A model generated the notes under the pieces. It was not told the origin of the DNA, ran no database searches, and was given only the letters and a program-made list of their open reading frames with translations. Positions 52,440 to 61,905 of a stretch of DNA of 64,000 nucleotides are shown here, one piece after another. The position numbers were made by a program, and so were the translations under genes. The stretch is from Chitinasiproducens palmae (GTDB taxonomy: Bacteria; Pseudomonadota; Gammaproteobacteria; Burkholderiales; Burkholderiaceae): NCBI RefSeq assembly GCF_900095735.1, contig NZ_FNLO01000011.1:1-64000 (forward strand). The letters run 5' to 3'. Position 1 is the first letter of the stretch, and the number at the start of each line of letters is the position of its first letter.

Positions 52440-53313
52440 AGTCGTTTTCTTGCAAATCCGTTTTTACCGGACGGACCGGCGGCGCAGCTCCGGCCGGTTC
52501 GCCGGGCGGGAAGAAGTCGATGTGCGTGGGCGAGCAGGTGCTGCCTGGCCGGGACACTGCCGTTGCGGTTGCAATTGCATGCGGTGACCCCATCTGGACG
52601 AAGCGGCACGACTGCCTTTAGCGCGGCCTCGGCAGCCGTCGATTGGCCGTGGCGCTGCATCGCGCCACGGCCCGCGAGCAGACCGGTGGCATGTCGCAGC
52701 AGCACTGCCGCGTGCTTCCCGGTGGCGATGGTCAATACCGATTTCAGTTGGCGTCCTCGACGGCATTGCGGGCCGGATTGCTGACCGGATCGCGGACCGG
52801 ATCGCGGACCGTGCGCTGGTACGCGGGCAACCGCTTCCCGGGCACGCGCAGGCGCCGTGCGGGACAGCCTGCCTGAAGCGCGAGTTGACGACCTGCGTCG
52901 GTCTGAAACATTCGGTGGCGCGTCTGCGTGTTACAAGCGATGCCACATCGTGTCCCGAAAGCGTCACTTTTGTGTCGTTCGGGGCGTTTTCCGTGGCTGG
53001 AGGCAGGCAATGGCTACCGCTCCCGCACCGTTGGCTGCCGAAATCCCGGCGTGGAGCGATAATGCGGGCTGCACGGCGACTGACCGGCTGCCTCGCGCCG
53101 ACGTTCCGATTGCGTGCGACTGCGTTGATGCCGCACGAGCGTGCCCGCGGCTTCGTACTGACTGGCTTTGCACTGGCACACGGGCGGTCTGCCCGGCCTG
53201 CGGCCGCGCCCTGTACGGCCAGGTCGTATCGGCCGCGTTACACCGGCGCCCCGCTGCGTTTTCCGGCCGGCACCCTGCCTCGCCGATCGATCTGTTTATC
53301 AAGACTGGTAGTG
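52440..53313. other. Long intergenic region between the siderophore unit and queC
   Basis: About 875 bp with no supported gene. It has a 12-bp imperfect tandem repeat (GACCGGATCGCG type, 52771-52815). Open frames across it on both strands are Arg/Ala/Ser-rich and not protein-like. The promoter of queC must lie in its right part. Confidence 0.5.
52771..52815. repeat. 12-bp imperfect tandem repeat GACCGGATCGCG
   Basis: Two perfect copies (52783-52806) are flanked by diverged ones on both sides, in non-coding DNA. Confidence 0.75.
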
Positions 53314-54090
53314 ATGATTTCCTCCCCTCTCTCAGCGCCTGTTGGTGGCGGCGCGCTGGTGCTTTTTTCCGGCGGCCAGGACTCGGCGACCTGCCTGGCG
53401 TGGGCGCTGTCGCGCTATGAACGCGTCGAGACCGTGGGCTTCGACTATGGCCAGCGGCACCGCATCGAGCTTGCGTGCAGGCAGTCGTTCCGCGCGACAC
53501 TGCTGGCGCTGAACCCGGCATGGGAAGCGCGACTCGGCGACGATCATCTGCTCGATTTCGCGCTATTGGGTAGCCTGAGCGAGACCGCCATGACGCGCGA
53601 TATCGAGATCGCGGCGCGGCAGGACGGCCTGCCGAACACCTTCGTGCCGGGCCGCAATCTGCTGTTTCTGATGACCGCGGCGGCGCTGGCGTACCGGCGC
53701 GGCCTGCGTGTGATCGTGGGCGGCATGTGCGAGACGGATTTTTCGGGTTACCCGGATTGCCGCGACGATACGATCAAGTCGCTGCAGGCCACGCTGAACC
53801 TCGGCATGAACACGCGCTTCGTGCTTGAGACGCCGTTGATGTGGCTCGACAAGGCGCAAACGTGGCAACTCGCCGAGGCAGTGGGCGGCCTGCCGTTGGT
53901 GGAGGCGGTTCGCACCGGCACGCACACCTGCTATCTGGGCGAGCGCGGCGAACTGCACGACTGGGGACATGGTTGCGGCACCTGCCCGGCCTGTGCGCTG
54001 CGTGCACGCGGCTACCGCGAGTACGCGGCCGCGCGCGACACCGTGCAGGCATTCCCTGATGCGGACGCGGGGACAGGTGAAGGTCGATGA
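53314..54090 (+). CDS. queC: 7-cyano-7-deazaguanine synthase
   Basis: A 258-residue enzyme that turns 7-carboxy-7-deazaguanine into preQ0 with ATP and ammonia, on the way to queuosine in tRNA. The PP-loop is [11 protein letters not shown] and the zinc cysteines are in THTCYLG and [10 protein letters not shown]. The frame is open far upstream, but similarity begins at [11 protein letters not shown], so ATG 53314 (or GTG 53311) is chosen. It is followed by queE with a 4-nt overlap. Confidence 0.95.
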   Translation: MISSPLSAPVGGGALVLFSGGQDSATCLAWALSRYERVETVGFDYGQRHRIELACRQSFRATLLALNPAWEARLGDDHLLDFALLGSLSETAMTRDIEIAARQDGLPNTFVPGRNLLFLMTAAALAYRRGLRVIVGGMCETDFSGYPDCRDDTIKSLQATLNLGMNTRFVLETPLMWLDKAQTWQLAEAVGGLPLVEAVRTGTHTCYLGERGELHDWGHGCGTCPACALRARGYREYAAARDTVQAFPDADAGTGEGR

Positions 54091-54719
54091 CATACGCGGT
54101 CAAGGAAATTTTCTACACCTTGCAGGGTGAGGGCGGCAATGCAGGCCGTGCCGCGGTCTTTTGCCGTTTTGCCGGTTGCAACCTCTGGTCGGGACGCGAG
54201 GTGGATCGTGCCAACGCGGTCTGTCGTTTCTGCGATACCGATTTCGTCGGCACGGATGGCGTCAACGGCGGCAAGTTCCGCGACGCACGGGCGCTGGCCG
54301 AGCGGGTCGCCGGCTTCTGGCCGACCGGCCAGGGCAACCGCTTCGTCGTGTTGACGGGTGGGGAGCCGCTTCTGCAGTTGGATACGCCGTTGATCGAGGC
54401 GCTGCACGCGCTCGATTTCGAGATTGCCATCGAGACCAACGGCACGCTGCCGGTACCGGCTGGCGTGGACTGGATCTGTGTCAGCCCGAAGGCGGGCAGC
54501 GAACTGGTCGTGGTCCGTGGCGACGAGTTGAAGGTGGTGATGCCGCAGGCCGGTCAGCCGATGGACTGGTACGAATCGCTCGCGTTCACCCATCTGTTGG
54601 TGCAACCGATGGACAATCCGCGCCGCGATGAGAACACGCGGCTGGCGATCGAATGGTGCAAGGCGCATCCGCGTTGGCGCCTGTCGATGCAGACGCACAA
54701 ATATCTGAACATTCCCTGA
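54087..54719 (+). CDS. queE: 7-carboxy-7-deazaguanine synthase
   Basis: A 210-residue radical SAM enzyme converting 6-carboxytetrahydropterin to 7-carboxy-7-deazaguanine. The cluster motif is the burkholderial C-x14-C-x2-C form (CNLW...VCRFCDTDF) rather than Cx3Cx2C. TGGEPLLQ follows as SAM contact. The start overlaps the queC stop as ATGA. Confidence 0.95.
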   Translation: MTYAVKEIFYTLQGEGGNAGRAAVFCRFAGCNLWSGREVDRANAVCRFCDTDFVGTDGVNGGKFRDARALAERVAGFWPTGQGNRFVVLTGGEPLLQLDTPLIEALHALDFEIAIETNGTLPVPAGVDWICVSPKAGSELVVVRGDELKVVMPQAGQPMDWYESLAFTHLLVQPMDNPRRDENTRLAIEWCKAHPRWRLSMQTHKYLNIP

Positions 54720-54730
54720 GGCGCAGCACA

Positions 54731-55174
54731 GTGTTGACCATTACCCGCCGGCTCGAGTTCGATGCCGGCCACCGTATTCCGGACCATCGCAGCCAGTGCC
54801 GCAATCTTCACGGCCATCGCTATGCGATCGAGATCACATTGACCGGCGAACTCGACGATCAGGCAGGCTCGCCGGAGCGCGGCATGGTCATGGACTTTTC
54901 GGCGGTGAAGGCGCTTGCCAATGAACACCTCGTCGAACGCTGGGATCACGCATTCCTGGTCTATCAGGGCGACACCGAGGTCGCTCACTTCCTTGCCTCG
55001 CTTCCGGGTCACAAGACGGTGGTGTTGGATCGCATCCCGACCGTGGAAAACCTTGCCCGCCTCGCATTCGAGATTCTCGCGCCGGTCTTCGCGGGACACT
55101 ACGGCCGTCATCTGACGCTGACGCGCCTCCGCCTTTACGAGACGCCGAACTGCTGGGCCGACGCGCAAGCCTGA
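54731..55174 (+). CDS. queD: 6-carboxy-5,6,7,8-tetrahydropterin synthase
   Basis: A 147-residue enzyme acting on dihydroneopterin triphosphate, the first committed step of the queuosine branch. FDAGHRI and CRNLHGHRY give the zinc histidines and the catalytic Cys. The start is GTG 54731, 11 bp after queE, with GAGG at the queE stop as ribosome site. queC, queE and queD form one operon; queF is not in this window. Confidence 0.93.
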   Translation: MLTITRRLEFDAGHRIPDHRSQCRNLHGHRYAIEITLTGELDDQAGSPERGMVMDFSAVKALANEHLVERWDHAFLVYQGDTEVAHFLASLPGHKTVVLDRIPTVENLARLAFEILAPVFAGHYGRHLTLTRLRLYETPNCWADAQA

Positions 55175-55267
55175 GGCGTCGGCGAAGCCGCCGTTGCTTG
55201 GCGGGCACGGTGACGGGCACGCGCGTTGCAAGATGCTGTGTGCCCCTTCAATGACGGAGAACTCGCG

Positions 55268-55444
55268 ATGGGAAATACCAAGATCGATCCGCATCCGGAC
55301 CGCGCCAAGCAGGACGAGGAAGGCAAGATCGACGAAAACGTCGAACTGACCTTCCCGGCCAGCGATCCGACGCCGGCTGGCAGCAACGTCACGAAGATCG
55401 GTGACAACGGCGAGGAGGTCGGCCCGGGCGAATCGACCGGGTGA
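55268..55444 (+). CDS. Small acidic hydrophilic protein with FPASDP motif
   Basis: A 58-residue, strongly acidic and probably unstructured protein. It contains FPASDPTPAGS, a short motif seen in many small proteobacterial proteins of unknown function. GGAG eight bases upstream of ATG 55268 supports translation. It lies behind the queuosine operon and has its own terminator. I cannot assign a role; small proteins of this kind are often stress related. Confidence 0.7.
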   Translation: MGNTKIDPHPDRAKQDEEGKIDENVELTFPASDPTPAGSNVTKIGDNGEEVGPGESTG

Positions 55445-55933
55445 TCCCTGCCATGAGTCGCCTGCCGCGGTGGGTCGCCAGCGCTGCGGTGGGAGTCGCG
55501 TCATGCCATCGGTAAAGAAAGGAGGCCTTGCGCCTCCTTTTTCATTTTGGCTGGCCGGCGTTCGCCGAGCCAGCCATGCCGCCACTGCCGACGTGCCGCC
55601 GTGACATCCGGCACAAGGGCCGAGCACGGCAACGCGCGTCGTTGCCGAAGCTGCCGCGCTGGTCTCTGGACGACGGCGCCTCGCCATGCCGGCGCCTTGG
55701 CGCAGCAAGCCTTCGTGCGCTGAAGCGGCAGCCGCACGCAGCGCGGCGACGCACGCAACGCGGCGGTCGCCATCGAGCCGGTCTCTAGCAAAGTGACCGC
55801 GAAGGGGCGCGTCAGACTGACCGGAATCGTTCGCGGGTCCGACTTTTGCTCGTCGCACGTCATGAGCAGGGTCGGACGTGACGCGCAACGCGCGCTCGCG
55901 CGCGACCGTTTGCGGTCCATCAGGAGGCTATCG
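55445..55933. other. Intergenic region before the disordered-protein gene
   Basis: 489 bp that contain a clear terminator at 55518-55543 and otherwise no credible gene. Confidence 0.5.
55518..55543 (+). terminator. Intrinsic terminator
   Basis: A 9-bp stem AAAGGAGGC/GCCTCCTTT with a 5-nt loop, ending in T residues, 70 nt past the small acidic protein gene. Confidence 0.85.
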
Positions 55934-56557
55934 ATGAGCAATCTAGAGAACAATCCGCCGCGCCAGGAACAGGAAGAGCAGGCACGAAAGAGCCCGGTCA
56001 AGCGGCCGGAGCACGACACTTCGCATCTGAGCCCCGGCGAAGTGGCGAACGCCTCGGGCGGCAGCCACGGCGATCCGGCGGGCAAGGACCACGGCGGCGA
56101 GCCGACGGCCTCGGGCAGCACCGACCAGCCGTACGGGAATGAGACCGACCATACCCTGGGCAAGTCGAAGACGATCGAAGGCGCGCAGCCGCGCGGGACC
56201 GATCAATTCAACGACAATGCGTCGGACAGCACCGTCGACACCGACGGCAAGGGTCGCGATGCGCGCTTCGGGCGGGCTGATGTCGACCAAGTGATCGTCA
56301 GCAATGCGAGCACCGAGGACGCGGTGCCGACGCCGCCGGCTGGCTTGGGCGGCATCGACAGCCGGCCAGGTGGCAACCAGCCCGCGATCATGGCCCGCGA
56401 TGGCAGCGCCGTCGTGTACGAGGGCGTCGTCGAGGAAGACGACAGGGCGAACTCGGTCGGCCAGCCCAGCACGTTGATCGATGGACACGACCCGCTGCCG
56501 CACAACCATGCGCGCACCTCGCATCGCGTCAAGATCGTGCCCGGCAATGAGAAATGA
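55934..56557 (+). CDS. Disordered hydrophilic protein of unknown function
   Basis: A 207-residue protein rich in Gly, Asp, Asn, Gln and Pro with no membrane segment and almost no hydrophobic core until about residue 145, so most of it should be disordered. The best-ordered part is near the end (IMARDGSAVVYEGVVEED). AGGAGG seven bases upstream makes translation very likely. The recQ start overlaps its end by 11 nt, so the two are co-expressed. I do not recognise the family; composition recalls desiccation or stress proteins. Confidence 0.7.
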   Translation: MSNLENNPPRQEQEEQARKSPVKRPEHDTSHLSPGEVANASGGSHGDPAGKDHGGEPTASGSTDQPYGNETDHTLGKSKTIEGAQPRGTDQFNDNASDSTVDTDGKGRDARFGRADVDQVIVSNASTEDAVPTPPAGLGGIDSRPGGNQPAIMARDGSAVVYEGVVEEDDRANSVGQPSTLIDGHDPLPHNHARTSHRVKIVPGNEK

Positions 56558-58427
56558 CCTCGCCGATACGCTGAGCGGAGGCCCGGCGATCCTGGATGCG
56601 CCGGTTGCGCCCAGCGCGTTCCGCCGCCTGCGCCGTACGCTCAAGCAGACCTTCGGCTTCGAGTCGCTGCGGCCCGGCCAGCGGCCCATCATCCGTAGCG
56701 TGCTGGCCGGCGAAGATACCCTGGCCCTGATGCCGACGGGCGCCGGCAAGTCGCTCTGCTACCAATTGCCGGCGTTGTTGTTGCCGGGGTTGACGCTGGT
56801 GGTGTCGCCGCTGATTTCGCTGATGAAAGATCAGGCCGACGGTTTGGCGGCGGCAGGCGTTGCGGTGGCGGTATTGAACAGCACGCTGTCGCGTGCTGAC
56901 GAGAAAGAGGCCATTCAGGCAATCGAGGATGGCCGCATCAAAATTGTGTTCACCACGCCCGAGCGGCTGGCGAAGCCAGAGTTCCAGCAGGTGATCTCGC
57001 GCCAGTCGATCAGTCTGGTGGTGGTCGATGAGGCACACTGCGTCTCGCAATGGGGCCACGACTTCCGGCCGGACTTCCTTGAGATCGGCGCAGCGGTGAA
57101 GGCATTGGGCCGGCCGGCGATCCTGGCCCTCACCGCGACGGCCACGCCGCGCGTGGTGGACGACATCGTTGCGCAGTTGAAGATGGTCGAGCCGCGGATC
57201 TATAACACCGGTGTCTATCGCGACAATCTCGAGTTCGCGGTGATCAATGTCGTCAATGCGGACGACAAGATGCGGCAGGCGCTCGACTACGTGAACCGCG
57301 CCGAAGGCAGCGGCATCGTCTATGCAGCGACGGTGCGTGACGTGGAAGCGGTGTACGAGGCATTGCGGGAGAGCGGCGCGTCGGTGACGCGCTATCACGG
57401 CAAGATGGGCAAGGCCGAGCGCGAGGAAGCGCAGGAAGATTTCATGGGCGACCGCTGCCGCGTGGTGGTGGCGACCAATGCTTTCGGGATGGGCATCGAC
57501 AAGGCGGACATCCGCTTCGTCCTGCACTACCAGATGCCTGGCAGCCTGGAAGCCTATTATCAGGAGGCAGGCCGGGCCGGTCGCGACGGCCTCAAGGCAC
57601 AGTGCACGATGCTGTTCGATCGCAACGACCGGCGCTTGCAGCAGTTCTTCCTGTCCGGTCGCTATCCGAGCATCGAACTGGCGAACCGCACGCACAACAT
57701 GCTTTGCCAACTGGCGGAGATGCCGGAGCATCGGGTCGGACGCTCGGGTGGCTGGGTTGGCGCCGATGCGCTGCGCGAGGCGATGAGCGAAGCGGGCGGC
57801 GGCGTGGCACCGGCGCGCAACAAGCTGCAGACGGTGCTGAAGATGTTGATCGATGCCAAGCTCGCCCGGCGCGACCGGCAACGCCGTTATCAGCCGCTCG
57901 ACTGCGAGGATGGGCACGAGAACATCACGCGCACGCTCGACGAGTATGGCCGGCTGGCGGAACACGACCGGCAGTCGCTGGAGGCGGTGATCGCCTACGC
58001 CCAGAACGCGCAGTGCCGCTGGCAGCGCCTGCTCGACTATTTCGGCCACCGTGCCACTTGGCCGGAGGGGCGCGGCTGCGGGCATTGCGACAACTGCCGG
58101 CATCCGGTCGAGTTTGCCAGCTTTGCAAGCGACACCGCGCCTGCCGAGTCGGCCAGCGTGGCGACGCCGACCGTCGAGGCGGACCGTGTGTCACGCACCG
58201 AGAAGTCGATCAAGAACGCACCGACGCAGGCGCCAGCCTGGCAGCCGGGCGATGCGGTCAGCGTCCGGCGCTATGGCGAGGGCCGTGTTGAATCCGTGGC
58301 CGGGGACCGCGTGTCGGTTACCTTCGACGATGGCGAGACGCGTACCTTCGTTGCGGACTTCGTTCGGCCCGCGCGACGCTCGGTCAGGTCTCGACCAGAC
58401 GCCGCTGTCGCGCAATCGACAGGATGA
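56547..58427 (+). CDS. recQ: RecQ-family ATP-dependent DNA helicase
   Basis: A 626-residue 3'-5' helicase for recombination and repair. Walker A PTGAGKS with Lys68, DEAH box from Asp161 (DEAHCVSQWGHDFRPDF), motif VI AYYQEAGRAGRDG and the RecQ-C zinc site (the CGHCDNC cysteines near 510-520) are all present. No HRDC domain is seen; instead residues ~565-610 form a small beta domain (PGDAVSVRRYGEGRVESV) resembling DUF3553. ATG 56547 overlaps the upstream gene. Its 3' end overlaps rodA on the other strand by 44 nt. Confidence 0.93.
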   Translation: MRNDLADTLSGGPAILDAPVAPSAFRRLRRTLKQTFGFESLRPGQRPIIRSVLAGEDTLALMPTGAGKSLCYQLPALLLPGLTLVVSPLISLMKDQADGLAAAGVAVAVLNSTLSRADEKEAIQAIEDGRIKIVFTTPERLAKPEFQQVISRQSISLVVVDEAHCVSQWGHDFRPDFLEIGAAVKALGRPAILALTATATPRVVDDIVAQLKMVEPRIYNTGVYRDNLEFAVINVVNADDKMRQALDYVNRAEGSGIVYAATVRDVEAVYEALRESGASVTRYHGKMGKAEREEAQEDFMGDRCRVVVATNAFGMGIDKADIRFVLHYQMPGSLEAYYQEAGRAGRDGLKAQCTMLFDRNDRRLQQFFLSGRYPSIELANRTHNMLCQLAEMPEHRVGRSGGWVGADALREAMSEAGGGVAPARNKLQTVLKMLIDAKLARRDRQRRYQPLDCEDGHENITRTLDEYGRLAEHDRQSLEAVIAYAQNAQCRWQRLLDYFGHRATWPEGRGCGHCDNCRHPVEFASFASDTAPAESASVATPTVEADRVSRTEKSIKNAPTQAPAWQPGDAVSVRRYGEGRVESVAGDRVSVTFDDGETRTFVADFVRPARRSVRSRPDAAVAQSTG

Positions 58428-59532
58428 TGCCAGCGGCGACGCCCAGCGTGACGAGGGCGGTGCCGCCATAGCTCATCATCGGCAGCGGCACACCGACCAC
58501 CGGGAGGATGCCGCTGACCATGCCCATGTTGACGAACGCATAGGTGAAGAAGGTCATCGTCACGCCACCCGCCAGCAGACGCCCGAACATTGTCGTGCCG
58601 CCGGCGGCGATCATCAGGCCACGCAGGATGATCAAGAAGTAGAGCACGAGCAGGACGATCCCCCCGACGAAGCCGAACTCCTCGGAAAACACCGCGAAGA
58701 TGAAGTCGGTGTGCTTCTCGGGAATGAATTCGAGATGGGCCTGCGTGCCTTTCAACCAGCCCTTGCCGAAGGGGCCGCCCGAACCGATCGCAATGACAGC
58801 CTGGATGGTGTGGAATCCCTTGCCGAGCGGATCGGTGGTCGGATCGAGCAAGGTGCACACCCGGTGCTTCTGGTAGTCGTGCAGCAACGGCCAGTTCACT
58901 TCCGGCTGGCAGATGTGCTCCTCGCTGACCAAGACGGCACCGATCGCCAACGTGCCGACGATGAACAGCGGCGCAATGATGCGGAAGCTGAGCCCCGCGA
59001 AATACACGACGAAAAGTCCGGCCGCGGCGACCAGCAACGCAGTGCCAAGGTCGGGCTGACGCGCAATCAGCAACACCGGGATGCCAACCAGCACCAGGCC
59101 CACCATGTGGTCGAACCAGCGGATCGCACCCTCGCGCAGCTGGTAGTACCAGGCCAGCATCAGCGGCGTGGCGATCTTCATGATCTCCGAGGGCTGGATC
59201 ACGACGCCGACGTTGATCCAGCGACGCGCGCCCTTGCGCGTCAAGCCAAACAGCGCGACCCCGACCAGCAGGGCAACGCCGGCCAGATATAGCGGCACCG
59301 CGAACCGCATCAGCGTCTGCGGCGGCAGGCTGGCGATCAGCCACATCAGCGCGAAGGTGACGACGACATTGCGTACCTGGTCGCCGACGCGGCTCGGCAC
59401 GTCGATGCTGGCACTGTACAGCGTCAGCAGACCGACGCAGACGAGCAGGAACACGAACAGTGCGAAGGCCTTGTCATAGCCCATGAACAGCCGCTTGATG
59501 CGGCCCAGCCATGTCGCGAAATCGAAAGTCAT
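58384..59532 (-). CDS. rodA: RodA, peptidoglycan glycosyltransferase of the elongasome
   Basis: A 382-residue SEDS-family membrane enzyme with about ten helices, polymerising lipid II glycan chains in lateral wall growth. SEDS motifs RWINVGVVIQPSEIMKI and FAVFSEEFGFVGG and the end GGTALVTLGVAAGI are present. It follows mrdA by 12 bp and works with PBP2. The last 44 bases overlap recQ on the opposite strand. Confidence 0.95.
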   Translation of the reverse strand: MTFDFATWLGRIKRLFMGYDKAFALFVFLLVCVGLLTLYSASIDVPSRVGDQVRNVVVTFALMWLIASLPPQTLMRFAVPLYLAGVALLVGVALFGLTRKGARRWINVGVVIQPSEIMKIATPLMLAWYYQLREGAIRWFDHMVGLVLVGIPVLLIARQPDLGTALLVAAAGLFVVYFAGLSFRIIAPLFIVGTLAIGAVLVSEEHICQPEVNWPLLHDYQKHRVCTLLDPTTDPLGKGFHTIQAVIAIGSGGPFGKGWLKGTQAHLEFIPEKHTDFIFAVFSEEFGFVGGIVLLVLYFLIILRGLMIAAGGTTMFGRLLAGGVTMTFFTYAFVNMGMVSGILPVVGVPLPMMSYGGTALVTLGVAAGIILSIARQRRLVET

Positions 59533-59544
59533 GACAGTCTTTCC

Positions 59545-61890
59545 TCAGCGAGCCGCTGGCGCCGGCGCGGCGCGGCGCCGTTCGGCGGCAGCGGCCGCGG
59601 CGGCATGGCGGCGTGTGGGGGCGGGCGTCTTGCCGCCCGTCTGTCCATCGGGGCGGGCGTGCGCGGCGAGCGGCGCATGGCTCAGCGCCTGCGCGACGCT
59701 GGCTTGCGGCACCGAGGCCGTGGCCTCGCTTGCCGCTGACGCCGATGCCGCGCTGGCCGGCTGAGCGCCCGCCGTTGCCGATGCCGCCGAGGCTGCCAAC
59801 GCCGCCGATGCCGCGGTCGATCCGGACGTGCTGAGCGGGGCCGCGGCCGATGCGCCAGAGACGCCGGCCACGCCGGACGCGGCAGCCATCGAGGCCGGCA
59901 GGACCGCCTGCGCGGCGTTCGGCTGGCCGCCGATCATCGGCTCCGACGCCCCGACCGTCGCCGAGGCGGCCAGTGCCACTGCGGCCGCCTCGGCACCGGG
60001 CTTCTGTCGATCGACAAGGTAGTAGTCGAGCACGCGCCGGGCGACCGGCCCAGCGGTCGCCGCGCCCCAGCCCCCGTTCTCGACGATCAGCGCCAGCGCG
60101 ATCTGCGGGTTGTCGGCCGGCGCGAACGCGATGAACAGCGCGTGGTCGCGCATGCGTTCGGAAATCAGATGCGCGCGGTACTTCTCGTTCTGCCCGATCG
60201 TGAACACCTGCGCCGTGCCGGTCTTGCCTGCCGCCTGATACTGCGCGCCCGCGAAGACCTTGGCGCCCGTCCCCTCGCGCACGACGCCGACCATCGCGCG
60301 TTTGACGAAGTCGATGTCGCTGTCCTTCACCGCCAGCCTGCCGTTTGGCGTCGGCACCGTCAGCCGCGAGGTGCCGGTGACCGGATCGACGATTTCCTTG
60401 ACCAGGTGAGGCTTCATCAGCACGCCTTCGTTGGCCAGGGTCGCCGTTGCATGCGCGAGCTGCAGGATCGTGAACGAGTTGTAGCCCTGGCCGATGCCCA
60501 GGCTCACGGTCTCGCCCTCATACCATTTCTGCTGCTCGGGCCGGCGGTACGCGCGCCGCTTCCACTCGGTCGACGGCAGCACGCCCGTGCCTTCGCCGTT
60601 GATGTCGATCCCGGTCTTCTGACCGAAACCGAGCGGCTTCATGAAGTCGTGGATCGCATCGACGCCCATGTCGTGGGCGAGCATGTAGTAATAGGTATCG
60701 TTGGAGACCACGATCGAGCGGTACAGGTCGACGATGCCGTGTCCCGCGATCACGTCGTTGCGGAACTTGTGGCCGCCGAGCATGTAGAACCCAGGGTCAC
60801 GGAACGACCACTGCGGCGTGCGTTTCTTCAGCGTCAGCGCACCCAGCGCCATGAACGGCTTGTAGGTCGAGCCGGGCGGGTAGGTGCCGCGCAGCGGCCG
60901 GTTCAGCAACGGATGGTCGGGCGAGTTATTCAGCTCGTCCCAGCTCTGCTGGTCGATGCCGTCGACGAACAGGTTCGGATCGAAGCTCGGCGACGAAACG
61001 AAGGCGAGCACGTCGCCAGTCTTCGGCTCGATCGCCACCAGCGCGCCGCGCTTGCCGGCGAAGGCCTGTTCGGCGGTTTGCTGCAGGCCGATATCGATCG
61101 ACAGCTTCAGGTTCCGGCCGGGCACCGATGGCGTGCGCGACAGCGTGCGTACCGGACGGCCGCCCGCCGTGACCTCGACCTGCTGGAAGCCGGTCAGGCC
61201 GTGCAGTTCGGTCTCGTAGCTCTGTTCGACGCCGATCTTGCCGATGTAGTCGGTGCCCTTGTAGTTCGTCGCGTCCAGGCGTGGATCGTAGTCCTCGGCG
61301 TCCTCGTTGCGTGCGCTGGCCTCGTTGATGCGATCCTGGTCGCGCTGCGAGATCCGGCCGATATAGCCGATCACGTGCGCGGCGGTCGCGCCGAGCGGAT
61401 ATTGACGGAACAGGCGGGCGCGCACCGCGACGCCGGGGAAGCGGTAGCGCTGCACGGTGAAGCGCGCCACTTCGTCGTCGGTCAGGCGAGTGCGAATCGG
61501 CAGGCTCTCGAAGTTCTTCGATTCTTCCTGCAGTTTCTTGAAACGCCGCCGGTCGCGCGCATCGATCGGAATCACCTGCGCGAGTTCGTCGATCAGGCCT
61601 TCGAGCGGGCGCTTGATCTGCGACGGCGTGACTTCCAACGTATAGGCGGAATAGTTGCGCGCCAGCACGACGCCGTTGCGATCCGTGATCACGCCGCGGT
61701 TCGGCACGATCGGCGCGACGGAAATGCGGTTCTCGTTTGCCTGCAGCGCGTACTTGCCGAAACGGAAGATCTGCAGATACGCGAAGCGCGTGCCCAGCAG
61801 GCAGAAGCAGAGCAGGACGAAGGCCACGGCGACCGCGACGCGCATGCGGAAGCGGCGCAGCGTCAGCTCATTATCCTGGAATTCGGTCAT
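59545..61890 (-). CDS. mrdA: Penicillin-binding protein 2 with long Ala/Ser-rich tail
   Basis: A 781-residue transpeptidase of the elongasome; the E. coli homologue has 633. One N-terminal membrane segment (18-38), pedestal domain, then transpeptidase motifs: Ser341-x-x-Lys344 (GSTYKP), SND at 396-398 and Lys556-Thr-Gly (KTGTA). From about residue 631 a 150-residue Ala/Ser/Pro tail follows, ending in a basic Ala/Arg stretch. The core domain is complete, so the tail is an add-on. It is the fourth gene of mreB-mreC-mreD-mrdA-rodA. Confidence 0.95.
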   Translation of the reverse strand: MTEFQDNELTLRRFRMRVAVAVAFVLLCFCLLGTRFAYLQIFRFGKYALQANENRISVAPIVPNRGVITDRNGVVLARNYSAYTLEVTPSQIKRPLEGLIDELAQVIPIDARDRRRFKKLQEESKNFESLPIRTRLTDDEVARFTVQRYRFPGVAVRARLFRQYPLGATAAHVIGYIGRISQRDQDRINEASARNEDAEDYDPRLDATNYKGTDYIGKIGVEQSYETELHGLTGFQQVEVTAGGRPVRTLSRTPSVPGRNLKLSIDIGLQQTAEQAFAGKRGALVAIEPKTGDVLAFVSSPSFDPNLFVDGIDQQSWDELNNSPDHPLLNRPLRGTYPPGSTYKPFMALGALTLKKRTPQWSFRDPGFYMLGGHKFRNDVIAGHGIVDLYRSIVVSNDTYYYMLAHDMGVDAIHDFMKPLGFGQKTGIDINGEGTGVLPSTEWKRRAYRRPEQQKWYEGETVSLGIGQGYNSFTILQLAHATATLANEGVLMKPHLVKEIVDPVTGTSRLTVPTPNGRLAVKDSDIDFVKRAMVGVVREGTGAKVFAGAQYQAAGKTGTAQVFTIGQNEKYRAHLISERMRDHALFIAFAPADNPQIALALIVENGGWGAATAGPVARRVLDYYLVDRQKPGAEAAAVALAASATVGASEPMIGGQPNAAQAVLPASMAAASGVAGVSGASAAAPLSTSGSTAASAALAASAASATAGAQPASAASASAASEATASVPQASVAQALSHAPLAAHARPDGQTGGKTPAPTRRHAAAAAAAERRRAAPAPAAR

Positions 61891-61905
61891 GCGAAACCCT
61901 GACGG

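Noticed and set aside
52464-52967. Minus-strand open frame of 167 codons upstream of the ECF sigma gene
   Set aside because: Arg/Ala/Ser-rich with translated tandem repeats; not protein-like and no ribosome site.
52885-53313. 140-codon N-terminal extension of queC
   Set aside because: The added sequence is Arg/Pro-rich, unlike QueC, and the known family start matches ATG 53314.
60142-61902. Open frame of 586 codons on the plus strand opposite mrdA
   Set aside because: Antisense shadow of the PBP2 gene, whose transpeptidase motifs are all present.
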